Shown here piece by piece: positions 43,103 to 51,207 of a stretch of DNA of 64,000 bases; the first letter of the stretch is position 1; the number at the start of each line of letters is the position of its first letter. Below the pieces are notes generated by a model that saw only the letters and a program-made list of their open reading frames with translations, was not told the origin of the DNA and did not search any database. The translations under genes and the position numbers were made by a program. This stretch comes from Microbacterium ulmi (GTDB lineage: Bacteria; Actinomycetota; Actinomycetes; Actinomycetales; Microbacteriaceae). The stretch is from positions 2,528,551-2,592,550 of the forward strand of contig NZ_JAAOZF010000001.1 in NCBI RefSeq assembly GCF_011759705.1, read 5' to 3'.

Positions 43103-43816
43103 TCAGTACGACGTGTCGTCGACGGCGCCGGTCGCGCTCCGCCCCTCGGCGATCGCGCGCGCCTCGCCGAGGATCGTCGCGGTCGCGCTCGTTCCGAGCC
43201 GCGTGCAGCCGGCGTCGAGCATCGCGACGGCGCGCTCGAGGCTGCGCACGCCGCCCGACGACTTGACCTGCACGTCGGGTCCGACGCTCGCGCGCATGAG
43301 GCGCACGTCTTCGAGCGTCGCGCCGCCGCCGCCGAACCCCGTCGACGTCTTGACGAAGTCGGCGCCCGCGGCCTCGGTCGCGCGGCAGGCTCGGACGATC
43401 TCGTCGGCGTCGAGGTACGACGTCTCGAAGATGACCTTCACGACGTGTCCGTCGGCGGCCGCGACGACCGCCCGGATGTCGGCTTCGACGGCGTCGTCGA
43501 ACCCCGACCGGAGCCACCCGATGTTGAGCACCATGTCGAGCTCGACGGCGCCGTCGGCCAGGGCCTGGCGGACCTCGGCGACCTTCGCGGCCGTCGAGGT
43601 CGTGCCGTGCGGGAACCCGATGACGGTCCCGACGGCGACCCCCGTCCCGGCGAGGCGCTCGGCGACGTAGGGGATGTCGGAGGGGCGCACGCACACGCTG
43701 AAGACCTTCCACTGCACGGCGACGTCGAGCTCGGCATCCACCTCGCTCCTCGTCAGCTTGGGCTTGAGGATCGCGTGGTCGATCGTCGCGGCGATCTCGG
43801 CTTCGGAGTAGGTCAT
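43103..43816 (-). CDS. deoC: Deoxyribose-phosphate aldolase (short form)
   Basis: Class I deoxyribose-phosphate aldolase of 237 residues, normal size. The Schiff-base lysine is in GADFVKTSTGFGGGGAT, and the second in VQVKSSGGVRSLE. The metabolic-unit entry CVRPSDIPYVAERL and IGFPHGTTSTAAKV are typical. It is convergent to the aldehyde dehydrogenase genes. On the minus strand TAGGCT is six bases from the ATG, a leaderless start. Having both a long and a short DeoC within 4.2 kb is unusual. Confidence 0.95.
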   Translation of the reverse strand: MTYSEAEIAATIDHAILKPKLTRSEVDAELDVAVQWKVFSVCVRPSDIPYVAERLAGTGVAVGTVIGFPHGTTSTAAKVAEVRQALADGAVELDMVLNIGWLRSGFDDAVEADIRAVVAAADGHVVKVIFETSYLDADEIVRACRATEAAGADFVKTSTGFGGGGATLEDVRLMRASVGPDVQVKSSGGVRSLERAVAMLDAGCTRLGTSATATILGEARAIAEGRSATGAVDDTSY

Positions 43817-43822
43817 GTGCCC

Positions 43823-43828
43823 AGCCTA
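43823..43828 (-). promoter_or_regulatory. -10 element of the short deoC
   Basis: TAGGCT (minus strand), six bases from the ATG at 43816, in line with the leaderless promoters of the window. Confidence 0.55.
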
Positions 43829-43864
43829 GAACCGCACGGACGGAGCGTCGGGGCTGCGGCGGGC

Positions 43865-44581
43865 TTACGCGAGCTCGAGCGAGTTCCACTCGCCCGGGGT
43901 GCGCAGCTCGCCGTAGTGGACGGCGGCATCGCCGCGCGAGACCTCGGCCGCGCACAGGAGCAGCGACAGCGTGGGATAGCCGAGCGGGCGGTTGTCGCGG
44001 ATGATCGCCTGCTCGTCGTCGGCGGGAAGCTCCGACGAGCGCGCGAGGACGTCGAGCCACGGCGTCCACCAGGTCCCGCCGTCGGGGAGCGGAGTGTCGC
44101 GGAACACGGGCAGCCAGCGCGCGATGCGCGCGGTCGCCGGGTCGTCGACGTCCTCGTGCGCGATCATGTGCGTGCCGGGCTCGAGCTGCGTCGTGCGCAG
44201 GGACGAGCCGTCCCACGTCACGACCCGCGCCGAGGATCCCTCGACCTCGACGAGGTTGAACCCGTGCGTCGGGGGGTGGCCCTGCGGGGACGACCCTCCG
44301 ACGGAGGCGAGCACGATGCCGCCGCGCGAGACGAGCTCGGACTCGGGGCGCGTCGAGACGTCGGCGCGATTGAGAAGCACCGAGAGGCGGCCGTCGGAGG
44401 GGGCCGCCGCGAGCCATGCGCCGCCCGCGCGGCCGTCGCGCACGCCGATGACGCCCGGGTGGCGCTCGGGCCACGACGGTCCGAGCGGCTGCCACGTGCG
44501 CGCAGGGTCCTCATCGCGGACGGCGAGGACGCGGACCGCCTCGTCGGAGTCGACGGGGACGCGGATGATGACGGTGCACAT
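43865..44581 (-). CDS. NRDE-family (TANGO2-like) protein
   Basis: A 238-residue protein of the NRDE/TANGO2 family, which has an N-terminal-nucleophile-like start: M-C2-TVIIRVPV, with Cys2 exposed after Met removal. The family hallmark near residue 22 reads VRDEDP rather than NRDE. SRGGIVLASVG and THGFNLVEVEG follow. Eukaryotic TANGO2 relates to haem or lipid handling; the bacterial role is not known. It shares a 44-base divergent spacer with coaBC, with GGAAAG as its Shine-Dalgarno. Confidence 0.83.
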   Translation of the reverse strand: MCTVIIRVPVDSDEAVRVLAVRDEDPARTWQPLGPSWPERHPGVIGVRDGRAGGAWLAAAPSDGRLSVLLNRADVSTRPESELVSRGGIVLASVGGSSPQGHPPTHGFNLVEVEGSSARVVTWDGSSLRTTQLEPGTHMIAHEDVDDPATARIARWLPVFRDTPLPDGGTWWTPWLDVLARSSELPADDEQAIIRDNRPLGYPTLSLLLCAAEVSRGDAAVHYGELRTPGEWNSLELA

Positions 44582-44625
44582 GCTGGTCGGGCTTTCCGGG
44601 GGTCGGGCGTGGGAGTATCGGAGTC

Positions 44626-45843
44626 GTGTTCGTCGTGGTGGGTGTCTCGGGCGGTATCGCCGCCTACAAGTCGGTGCAGCTGGTCCGGCTGTTCGTCGTG
44701 GAGGGGCACGATGTCCACGTCGTCCCCACCGAGGACGCGCTGCGGTTCGTGGGCATCCCCACGTGGGAGGCCATCAGCCGCAACCCCGTGACGACCTCCG
44801 TGCACGACGACGTCGCGAAGGTGCGTCACGTCGCGCTCGGGCAGGCGGCCGACCTCGTCGTCGTGGCGCCGGCGACGGCGAACACTCTGGCGAAGATGGC
44901 CGCGGGACTCGCGGGCGATCTGCTGGGAACAACCCTACTTGCCACGACGGCACCGGTCGTCGTGGCCCCTGCGATGCACACCGAGATGTGGCGGCATCCG
45001 GCGACGGCGCACAACGTGGCTCTGCTGCGCGCACGCGGCGTGCACGTCGTCGGCCCCGACGACGGAGCGCTCACCGGCGGCGACAGCGGACCGGGGCGGA
45101 TGTCCGAACCCGAGACGATCCACGCGGCGGCGCTCGCGATCGCCGGGCGGCGCCGGGACCTCGCGGGCCTCGACGTCGTCGTGAGCGCGGGGGGCACGCG
45201 CGAGCCGATCGATCCCGTGCGGTTCATCGGCAACCGCTCGAGCGGCAAGCAGGGCGTCGCGGTGGCGCTGGCGGCCGCCGATCGGGGAGCAGACGTCGTG
45301 CTCGTCGCGGCGCACGTCGACGACGGCGTGCTGGCCGAGGCCTGCGCGCACCCCCGCATCGCGGTGCGGCGCGCGGGGACGGCCGCGGAGCTCGCGGAGG
45401 CGGTGACGGATGCCGCCGCCGCCGCGGACGTCGTCGTGATGGCGGCGGCGGTGGCCGACTACCGCGTGTCGCACGTCGCGGAGCGCAAGCTCGCGAAGGA
45501 GTCGGCGGGCGGGCCCGGGATCACGCTCGAGCTCGTCGAGAACGCCGACATCCTCGCGGGCCTGGTGGCATCCCGCCGCGCGGGCCAGACGGTCGTCGGC
45601 TTCGCGGCCGAGACGCCGGGGGAGGACGAGACGCTGCTCGACCGCGGGCGACGCAAGGCCGCGCGCAAGGGTGTGGACCTGCTCGCCGTCAACGAGGTGG
45701 GGTGGACGTCGGGCTTCGAGGCCGACGAGAACGCCCTCGTCGTCCTGGCTCGGTCGGGCGAGGTCGTCGCCGAGCCTCGCGGCAGCAAGCGCGAGGTCGC
45801 CGACGCCCTGTGGGATGCCGTCCTCGGCATCCGTGTGCGCTGA
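44626..45843 (+). CDS. coaBC: Bifunctional phosphopantothenoylcysteine decarboxylase/synthetase
   Basis: Two steps of coenzyme A synthesis in one chain of 405 residues. The CoaC half (1-180) is a flavoprotein: VGVSGGIAAYKSVQLVR, catalytic His in VRHVALGQAAD, substrate-binding PAMHTEMWRHPA. The CoaB half (from about 185) has VVSAGGTREPIDPVRFIGNRSSGKQG and AVADYRVSHVAERKLAKE. The GTG at 44626 (FVVVGVSGG) lies in a 44-base spacer shared with the divergent NRDE gene. No clear Shine-Dalgarno is visible. Confidence 0.96.
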   Translation: MFVVVGVSGGIAAYKSVQLVRLFVVEGHDVHVVPTEDALRFVGIPTWEAISRNPVTTSVHDDVAKVRHVALGQAADLVVVAPATANTLAKMAAGLAGDLLGTTLLATTAPVVVAPAMHTEMWRHPATAHNVALLRARGVHVVGPDDGALTGGDSGPGRMSEPETIHAAALAIAGRRRDLAGLDVVVSAGGTREPIDPVRFIGNRSSGKQGVAVALAAADRGADVVLVAAHVDDGVLAEACAHPRIAVRRAGTAAELAEAVTDAAAAADVVVMAAAVADYRVSHVAERKLAKESAGGPGITLELVENADILAGLVASRRAGQTVVGFAAETPGEDETLLDRGRRKAARKGVDLLAVNEVGWTSGFEADENALVVLARSGEVVAEPRGSKREVADALWDAVLGIRVR

Positions 45844-45878
45844 CGTCCTCGGTGCCGCGCTCATCCGGGTGGACAGGT

Positions 45879-45909
45879 GGTAACGAAAAGGTAACGGCGC
45901 ATGTAGAGT
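45879..45909 (+). promoter_or_regulatory. gdpD promoter with 11-bp direct repeat (OmpR-family operator candidate)
   Basis: GGTAACG occurs at 45879 and 45890, an 11-base period, so both copies face the same side of the helix. The -10 hexamer TAGAGT is at 45904-45909, and the repeats cover the -35 zone. OmpR-family regulators (PhoP, GlnR, MtrA) bind such repeats. PhoP is attractive because the next gene degrades glycerophosphodiesters, a classic phosphate-starvation function. Confidence 0.5.
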
Positions 45910-45956
45910 GGTCGCCACGTCGACGATGACGTGAGGTACCACGGAGGACATGCCCG

Positions 45957-46856
45957 ATGCCCGACGAAGCTCCGTCCGCTCGCGGGAGCGACCGGATCCA
46001 GGCGCTGCTGGTCGTGTGCGTGCTCGCCGTAGCGAGCGTCGTGATCGCACTGCTGGGCACGACGCCCGCGCGGGTGAGCGCGACCGAGCTCATGGGCGAC
46101 GCGCGGACGCCGGGGGAGCGCGCCTTCATCGCGAGCCACCGAGGCGGAGGCGCGACGGCGCCAGAGAACACGCTTCCCGCGATCTCGGCGGCCCTCGCGG
46201 GCGGCTTCGACTACGTCGAGGTCGATATCGCGCTCACGGCCGACCGGCATCCCGTGCTCATGCACGATGCGACGGTCGATCGGACGACCGACGGGCACGG
46301 CGCCGTGCGCGGCCTCACGCTCGACCAGGTGCGCGCACTCGACGCGGGCGCGTGGTTCGCGCCGGCGTACGCGGGCACCCGCGTTCCGACGCTGACGGAG
46401 TTCCTCGACGTGCTCGCGGCCTCGGAGGGACGCGCGCTCGTCGAGCTCAAGGGACGCTGGGATGCCGAGGCCGTCGCACACGCCATCGCGGAGGTCGAGG
46501 CGCGAGACCTCGACAGGCGCATCCTCGTCTCGAGCTTCGACGCGCGCACGCTCGCGCTCGTCCGCGAGACCACCGAGCAGGTTCCGCGCCTCGTCATCCT
46601 GCACACTCTGCCCGACGACGTCGTCGCGGCGGTCCGCGAGGCGGGCGCGCGCGGGATCGTCGTCGACCGGCGCGCCGTCCTCGATCGCCCCGAGGTCGTC
46701 GACGAGCTGCACGACGCGGGGATGCGGGTCGTCGTGTACACCCTCAACACCGACAGGCAGTGGGGGCAGGTGACCACGCTCGGCGTCGACGGCATCGTGA
46801 CGGATGATCCCGGCACGCTGTCGCGGTGGCAGGAGAGCGCGGCAGGCAACGGGTAA
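45957..46856 (+). CDS. Glycerophosphodiester phosphodiesterase, membrane-anchored
   Basis: Hydrolyses glycerophosphodiesters to glycerol-3-phosphate and an alcohol, probably outside the cell. One N-terminal helix (about 15-35) is an anchor or uncleaved signal. The GDPD TIM barrel has catalytic ASHRGGGATAPENTLPA (His and Arg), VEVDIALTADRHPVLMHDATVDRTT (metal-binding Glu, Asp and catalytic His), and VELKGRWD. It has 299 residues. GGAGG is nine bases before the ATG at 45957; an out-of-frame ATG at 45950 is ignored. The promoter carries an 11-base direct repeat. A lipoprotein gene follows. Confidence 0.93.
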   Translation: MPDEAPSARGSDRIQALLVVCVLAVASVVIALLGTTPARVSATELMGDARTPGERAFIASHRGGGATAPENTLPAISAALAGGFDYVEVDIALTADRHPVLMHDATVDRTTDGHGAVRGLTLDQVRALDAGAWFAPAYAGTRVPTLTEFLDVLAASEGRALVELKGRWDAEAVAHAIAEVEARDLDRRILVSSFDARTLALVRETTEQVPRLVILHTLPDDVVAAVREAGARGIVVDRRAVLDRPEVVDELHDAGMRVVVYTLNTDRQWGQVTTLGVDGIVTDDPGTLSRWQESAAGNG

Positions 46857-46890
46857 GGTCGGGAGAGCACCACGACCCACGGAGGCTCCC

Positions 46891-47550
46891 GTGTCAGACG
46901 TCACGCACCGCGCGCGCGCCCGGCGTGTCCTCGGAGCGCTGATGGCCGTCGGACTCGCGACGCTCGCGCTCAGCGCGTGCCGCCCCGAGCCTGCGGCCTC
47001 GCCCACCTCGACGCCCTCGTCCGTGTCGACGCCGACGCCGACGCTGACCCCGACCGATCCGGGGCCCACTCCCGAGCCCACCGTCCTCGGGCCCGACGAC
47101 ATCGCCCTTCCGACCTCGTGCGAGTCGATCTACTCCCCGGCGATGCGCGACACCCTCGAGGCTCAGCTCCCGCCGCTCAACGACCCCGGCGTGACGATGA
47201 ACTCGTCGCAGATCGTCGAGGCCCTCGAGCTGCTCACGTCCGGCATCCCGACGATCCGCTGCTCGTGGGGGACCCCCAGCGAGTCGGGCCTCGCGACCAA
47301 CGTCTCGCTCATCGAGCAGGACAGGGCGCAAGAGCTCATCGTGTCGCTCCAGTCCGTCGGCTTCATCTGCGACTCCGTCGACGACGGAACGATGTGCGAC
47401 CTGCAGCGCAACACGATCGACCTCGACGACAACGAGGTCGCGCTCGGCGAGTCCCACTACTTCCGGGGCAACGGGTGGGTCTCGACGGCGTGGATCCAGT
47501 CATTCCCCGAGGGGTACACCGACGACATCGTGGCGACGCTCTGGCAGTGA
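46891..47550 (+). CDS. Predicted lipoprotein
   Basis: A 219-residue secreted protein. The N-terminal signal ends in the lipobox ALSAC at about residue 30, so the mature chain is probably lipid-anchored. A Thr/Pro/Ser-rich linker (about 35-65) follows, then a folded domain with four cysteines (ALPTSCESIYS, IRCSWG, FICDSVDD, MCDLQ) that may form two disulfides. I recognise no named family. GGAGG sits five bases before the GTG at 46891. Confidence 0.82.
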   Translation: MSDVTHRARARRVLGALMAVGLATLALSACRPEPAASPTSTPSSVSTPTPTLTPTDPGPTPEPTVLGPDDIALPTSCESIYSPAMRDTLEAQLPPLNDPGVTMNSSQIVEALELLTSGIPTIRCSWGTPSESGLATNVSLIEQDRAQELIVSLQSVGFICDSVDDGTMCDLQRNTIDLDDNEVALGESHYFRGNGWVSTAWIQSFPEGYTDDIVATLWQ

Positions 47551-47600
47551 CGTCGCAGGTGCCGCTCGCGTGTTCCCGGCCTTCGGCCAGCGGATGCCGC

Positions 47601-47794
47601 TAGACTGACACCGCAACTCCGCCCCCGATGTCGCAGCTCGCAGAAGCGAGTGCCCGCGACCGGAGGAGGCAGGAGTCCTGCTCCGCGTCAGCGACGGCAC
47701 CCCGTCACACGACACACGCCGCCCGCGGAAGCCCGTCCTCGCCGGTTCCGACCGGTCATCGCCGGACCATCCGGCACCTACGCTCAGGAGGAGC
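47601..47794 (+). promoter_or_regulatory. Promoter and long structured leader of the SNF2 helicase gene
   Basis: TAGACT at 47601-47606 fits a -10 element. If transcription begins about 47613, the 5' leader is about 180 bases, the longest in the window. It can form GTCGC/GCGAC enclosing CTCGC-agaa-GCGAG, then GCAGGA/TCCTGC. An overlapping open frame (from 47628) has no codon-usage support. No known riboswitch is recognised. Confidence 0.45.
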
Positions 47795-49954
47795 ATGCCG
47801 CCCACGGCATCCACCGCTCACCGCACCGCACAGCGGCGCCGTCGCCCGTCGTCCGCCCGCCGCGACGACGAAGCGCCCATCATCCCTATCCTCGCCCGCA
47901 AGGTGCGCGAGGTCGAGGCGAAGGCGCAGCGCGGCAAGCTCGGTCCGACCAATCGCGTCAAGTTCCAGGTGATCGCGTTCCTCGTGCGCGAAGAGCGCGC
48001 ACGGGTGAAGGCCGACACGACGATCGCGGATGCCGCGCGGGCCGAGCTGCTCAAGCGCCTCGACGGCGTGGCCACGATCCTCGCCAAGACGGCGGCGCGC
48101 GACACGTCCCTCATCCAGCTGCTCGAGGTCGACCAGGCCGCCTCGCCCGTCGCCAGGCGCATGCGGCGCGACTGGCTCCTCGAGTCCGGTGCAGAGCTCG
48201 CGCCCGACGAGCTCATCATCACGGACGTCGCTCCCGTCCAGACGCCCGTCGTGCCCGCCGCGCTCGCCGAGCGCCAGGTGGTCCCGCCGCAGGTCGAGGC
48301 GCGCCGCGAGTCGAACCCGTTCCTCGCGCCGGATCTGAGCCTGCGCGCCCCGATCCAGACGCCGCGCCGGCGCCTGGACGGGTGGGAGCTCATGGGCCCG
48401 CTCTACAAGGCGTTCGAGACGGGCGCAGGCGGAGGCGCGGCCACGATGGAGCTGCCGCCGGTGCCCGAGTTCGACCGGCTCTCGCCCAAGGGCCTGGAGA
48501 TCATGCCGCACCAGTCTCGGTTCCTCGAGTCCGTGCGCGCCGGCCATCGCACGTTCCTGCTCGCCGACGAGCCGGGCCTGGGCAAGACCGCGGAGTCGGT
48601 GCTCGCGGCATCCGTCGCCGGCGCCTATCCGCTCCTCGCGGTCGTCCCCAACGTCGTCAAGATGAACTGGGCGCGTGAGGTCGAGCGCTGGACGCCGCAG
48701 CGCCGCGCGACCGTCATCACGGGCGACGGCGAAGACATCGACGCCTTCGCGGACGTCTTCATCGTCAACTACGAGATCCTCGACCGCCACCTGGCGTGGC
48801 TCGGGGCGCTCGGGCTCAAGGGCATGGTCGTCGACGAGGCGCACTTCATCAAGAACCTGTCGTCGCAGCGCTCGCAGAACGTCCTGGCGCTCGCCGCCCG
48901 CATCAGGGAGCAGGTGCGCGACCCGCTGCTGCTCGCGCTCACGGGCACGCCGCTCATCAACGACGTCGAGGACTTCGATGCGATCTGGCGCTTCCTGGGC
49001 TGGACGAACGGCGAGAAGCCCGGTCCGCTCCTCATGGAGCGCCTCGACGAGTCGGGCCTGACCCCCGCCGACAAGGCCTTCTACCCCGAGGCGCGCGACG
49101 CCGTCATCTCGATGGGCATCGTGCGGCGCAAGAAGAAGGATGTCGCCGCCGACCTTCCCGACAAGCTCATCGCGGATCTCCCCGTCGAGCTCGACGACGA
49201 GTTCGGCCGCTCGATCCGGCAGGCCGAGCGCGAGCTCGGCGAGCGCCTCGCGGCGCGCTACCGGCGCATCGTCGAGGCGAGGGGCGATCGCGGACTCGCG
49301 CCTGGCGAAGTGGATGCCGACATCGTCCGGCTCGTCGCGCAGAACGAGCTCGAAGAGTCCAAGGCGGCCGGGACGGGTGCCGAGAACGTCTTCACGATGG
49401 TGCGCAAGATCGGCCAGGCGAAGGCCCTGCTCGCGGCGGACTACGCCGTGCAGCTGCAGCGCTCTGTCGACAAGGTCGTCTTCTTCGCGAAGCACATCGA
49501 CGTCATGGATCAGGCCGAGGCGCACTTCGCGGCTGCGGGCCTTCGGACCGTCTCGATCCGGGGCGACCAGACCTCTCCGGCGCGTCAGCTCGCGATCGAC
49601 TCGTTCAACAACGATCCCGGGGTCGGGATCGCCGTGTGCTCGCTCACGGCGGCGGGCGTCGGTCTGAACATGCAGGCCGCGTCGAACGTCGTGCTCGCGG
49701 AGCTCTCGTGGACCGCCGCCGAGCAGACGCAGGCGATCGACCGCGTGCACCGCATCGGCCAGGACGAGCCCGTGACGGCGTGGCGCATCATCGCGGCGCA
49801 CACGATCGACACGAAGATCGCGGAGCTCATCGACTCGAAGCAGGGCCTCGCGGCCAGGGCGCTCGACGGCGAAGCGGTCGACCCGCAGTCGAGCGATTCC
49901 GTGCAGCTGTCGGCGCTCATGCACGTGCTCCGGCAGGCGCTCGGCGCCGACTAG
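47795..49954 (+). CDS. SNF2-family DEAD/DEAH-box helicase (SMARCAL1-like)
   Basis: ATP-dependent DNA translocase or helicase of 719 residues. The N-terminal 230 residues are an unidentified helical domain with a basic start. The SNF2 ATPase has Walker A DEPGLGKT at 258-265, DEAH at 347-350 and LTGTPLIND (motif III). The C-terminal helicase lobe has FFAKHIDVMDQAEAHF, LTAAGVGLNMQAASNVV and QAIDRVHRIGQDEPV. The layout is closest to single-subunit SMARCAL1-like enzymes, suggesting fork repair or annealing, but phage-defence roles are also known for SNF2 proteins. AGGAGG stands just before the ATG. No methylase or nuclease is adjacent, so a restriction-type role is not indicated. Confidence 0.9.
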   Translation: MPPTASTAHRTAQRRRRPSSARRDDEAPIIPILARKVREVEAKAQRGKLGPTNRVKFQVIAFLVREERARVKADTTIADAARAELLKRLDGVATILAKTAARDTSLIQLLEVDQAASPVARRMRRDWLLESGAELAPDELIITDVAPVQTPVVPAALAERQVVPPQVEARRESNPFLAPDLSLRAPIQTPRRRLDGWELMGPLYKAFETGAGGGAATMELPPVPEFDRLSPKGLEIMPHQSRFLESVRAGHRTFLLADEPGLGKTAESVLAASVAGAYPLLAVVPNVVKMNWAREVERWTPQRRATVITGDGEDIDAFADVFIVNYEILDRHLAWLGALGLKGMVVDEAHFIKNLSSQRSQNVLALAARIREQVRDPLLLALTGTPLINDVEDFDAIWRFLGWTNGEKPGPLLMERLDESGLTPADKAFYPEARDAVISMGIVRRKKKDVAADLPDKLIADLPVELDDEFGRSIRQAERELGERLAARYRRIVEARGDRGLAPGEVDADIVRLVAQNELEESKAAGTGAENVFTMVRKIGQAKALLAADYAVQLQRSVDKVVFFAKHIDVMDQAEAHFAAAGLRTVSIRGDQTSPARQLAIDSFNNDPGVGIAVCSLTAAGVGLNMQAASNVVLAELSWTAAEQTQAIDRVHRIGQDEPVTAWRIIAAHTIDTKIAELIDSKQGLAARALDGEAVDPQSSDSVQLSALMHVLRQALGAD

Positions 49955-50054
49955 GACGCGCCGCCCATCGCGTGTGGCAGGTGGGCGGCATCCGGCGATA
50001 GTGTCTGAGAAGGCACCGTCGCCGGACCCCTGAACCGACAGCAAGGACCACACA

Positions 50055-51083
50055 ATGAAGATCGGCATCCTGACGAGCGGCGGCGACTGCCCCGGGCTCA
50101 ACGCGGTCATCCGCGGAGTCGTCCTCAAGGGGACGACGAACTACAACCTGGAGTTCGTCGGCATCCGCGACGGCTGGCGAGGTGTCGTCGACGCCGACTT
50201 CTTCCCCTTGACCAGGCACGAGGTGAAGGGCTTGTCGAAGGTCGGCGGCACCATCCTCGGCACGAGCCGCACGAACCCCTACGAGGGCCCCCGCGGCGGC
50301 GCCGAGAACATCGCCAAGACGCTCTACGGGCACCGCATCGACGGGATCATCGCGATCGGCGGAGAGGGCACCCTCGCGGCGGCCAATCGCCTCCAGAACG
50401 ACGGCATCAACGTCCTCGGGGTGCCGAAGACGATCGACAACGACCTGCGCGCGACCGACTACTCGTTCGGTTTCGACACGGCCGTCAACATCGCCACGGA
50501 GGCGATGGACCGCCTGCGCACGACGGGCGACTCGCACCAGCGGTGCATGGTCGCCGAGGTCATGGGCCGGCACGTCGGCTGGATCGCTCTGCACGCCGGC
50601 ATCGCGGCAGGCGCGCACGTCATCTGCATCCCCGAAGTGCCCCTGTCGATCGAGGAGATCGCGTCGCAGGTGACGAAGGCCTTCGACCGGGGCCGGGCGC
50701 CCCTCGTCGTCGTGTCCGAGGGGTTCACCGTCACGGGGATGGACGAGGCGTACAGCGACAAGGGCCTCGACGCCTTCAACCGTCCGCGCCTGGGCGGTAT
50801 CGGCGAGGTCCTCGCCCCCGAGATCGAGCGCATCACGGGGATCGAGACACGCGCCACGGTGCTCGGCCACATCCAGCGCGGCGGTTCGCCTTCCGCGTTC
50901 GACCGCGTCCTGGCGACCCGGCTCGGCCTGCACGCGGCCGATGCGGTCGTCGACGGGGCGTGGGGTCAGATGGTGTCGCTGAAGGGCACCGACATCGTGC
51001 GCGTCCCCTTCGCCGAGGCGCTCGGCGAGCTCAACACGGTCCCGCAGTACCGCTACGACGAGGCCGCAGCGCTGTTCGGGTAG
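50055..51083 (+). CDS. pfkA: 6-phosphofructokinase
   Basis: Phosphorylates fructose-6-phosphate in glycolysis, 342 residues. GILTSGGDCPGLNAVIRG opens the chain. GGEGT at 102-106 keeps the glycine of ATP-using enzymes, rather than the Asp of pyrophosphate enzymes. The catalytic PKTIDND at 124-130 has Lys125, seen in pyrophosphate enzymes and actinobacterial ATP enzymes alike. VLGHIQRGGSPSAFDR is the fructose-6-phosphate site. ATP is therefore the likely donor, with some uncertainty. AAGGA stands nine bases before the ATG. Confidence 0.95.
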   Translation: MKIGILTSGGDCPGLNAVIRGVVLKGTTNYNLEFVGIRDGWRGVVDADFFPLTRHEVKGLSKVGGTILGTSRTNPYEGPRGGAENIAKTLYGHRIDGIIAIGGEGTLAAANRLQNDGINVLGVPKTIDNDLRATDYSFGFDTAVNIATEAMDRLRTTGDSHQRCMVAEVMGRHVGWIALHAGIAAGAHVICIPEVPLSIEEIASQVTKAFDRGRAPLVVVSEGFTVTGMDEAYSDKGLDAFNRPRLGGIGEVLAPEIERITGIETRATVLGHIQRGGSPSAFDRVLATRLGLHAADAVVDGAWGQMVSLKGTDIVRVPFAEALGELNTVPQYRYDEAAALFG

Positions 51084-51207
51084 CGCATCGTCCGCCGCGG
51101 CGGCGTGGGAGCACTCAGGGGTGGCGCGTGTCGCATGTCGTCCCCCAGGCGCCCCATCGCTCGTAGCCGCGCATCAGCACGCGGTCGAGAGCCGCGCCTC
51201 GCGAGGA

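Noticed and set aside
47628-47972. Small coding frame in the helicase leader
   Set aside because: It runs into the helicase gene in another frame, has no ribosome binding site and looks like a shadow.
50055-51083. Pyrophosphate-dependent phosphofructokinase
   Set aside because: Lys125 fits, but GGEGT keeps the glycine of ATP-using enzymes; pyrophosphate enzymes have Asp there.
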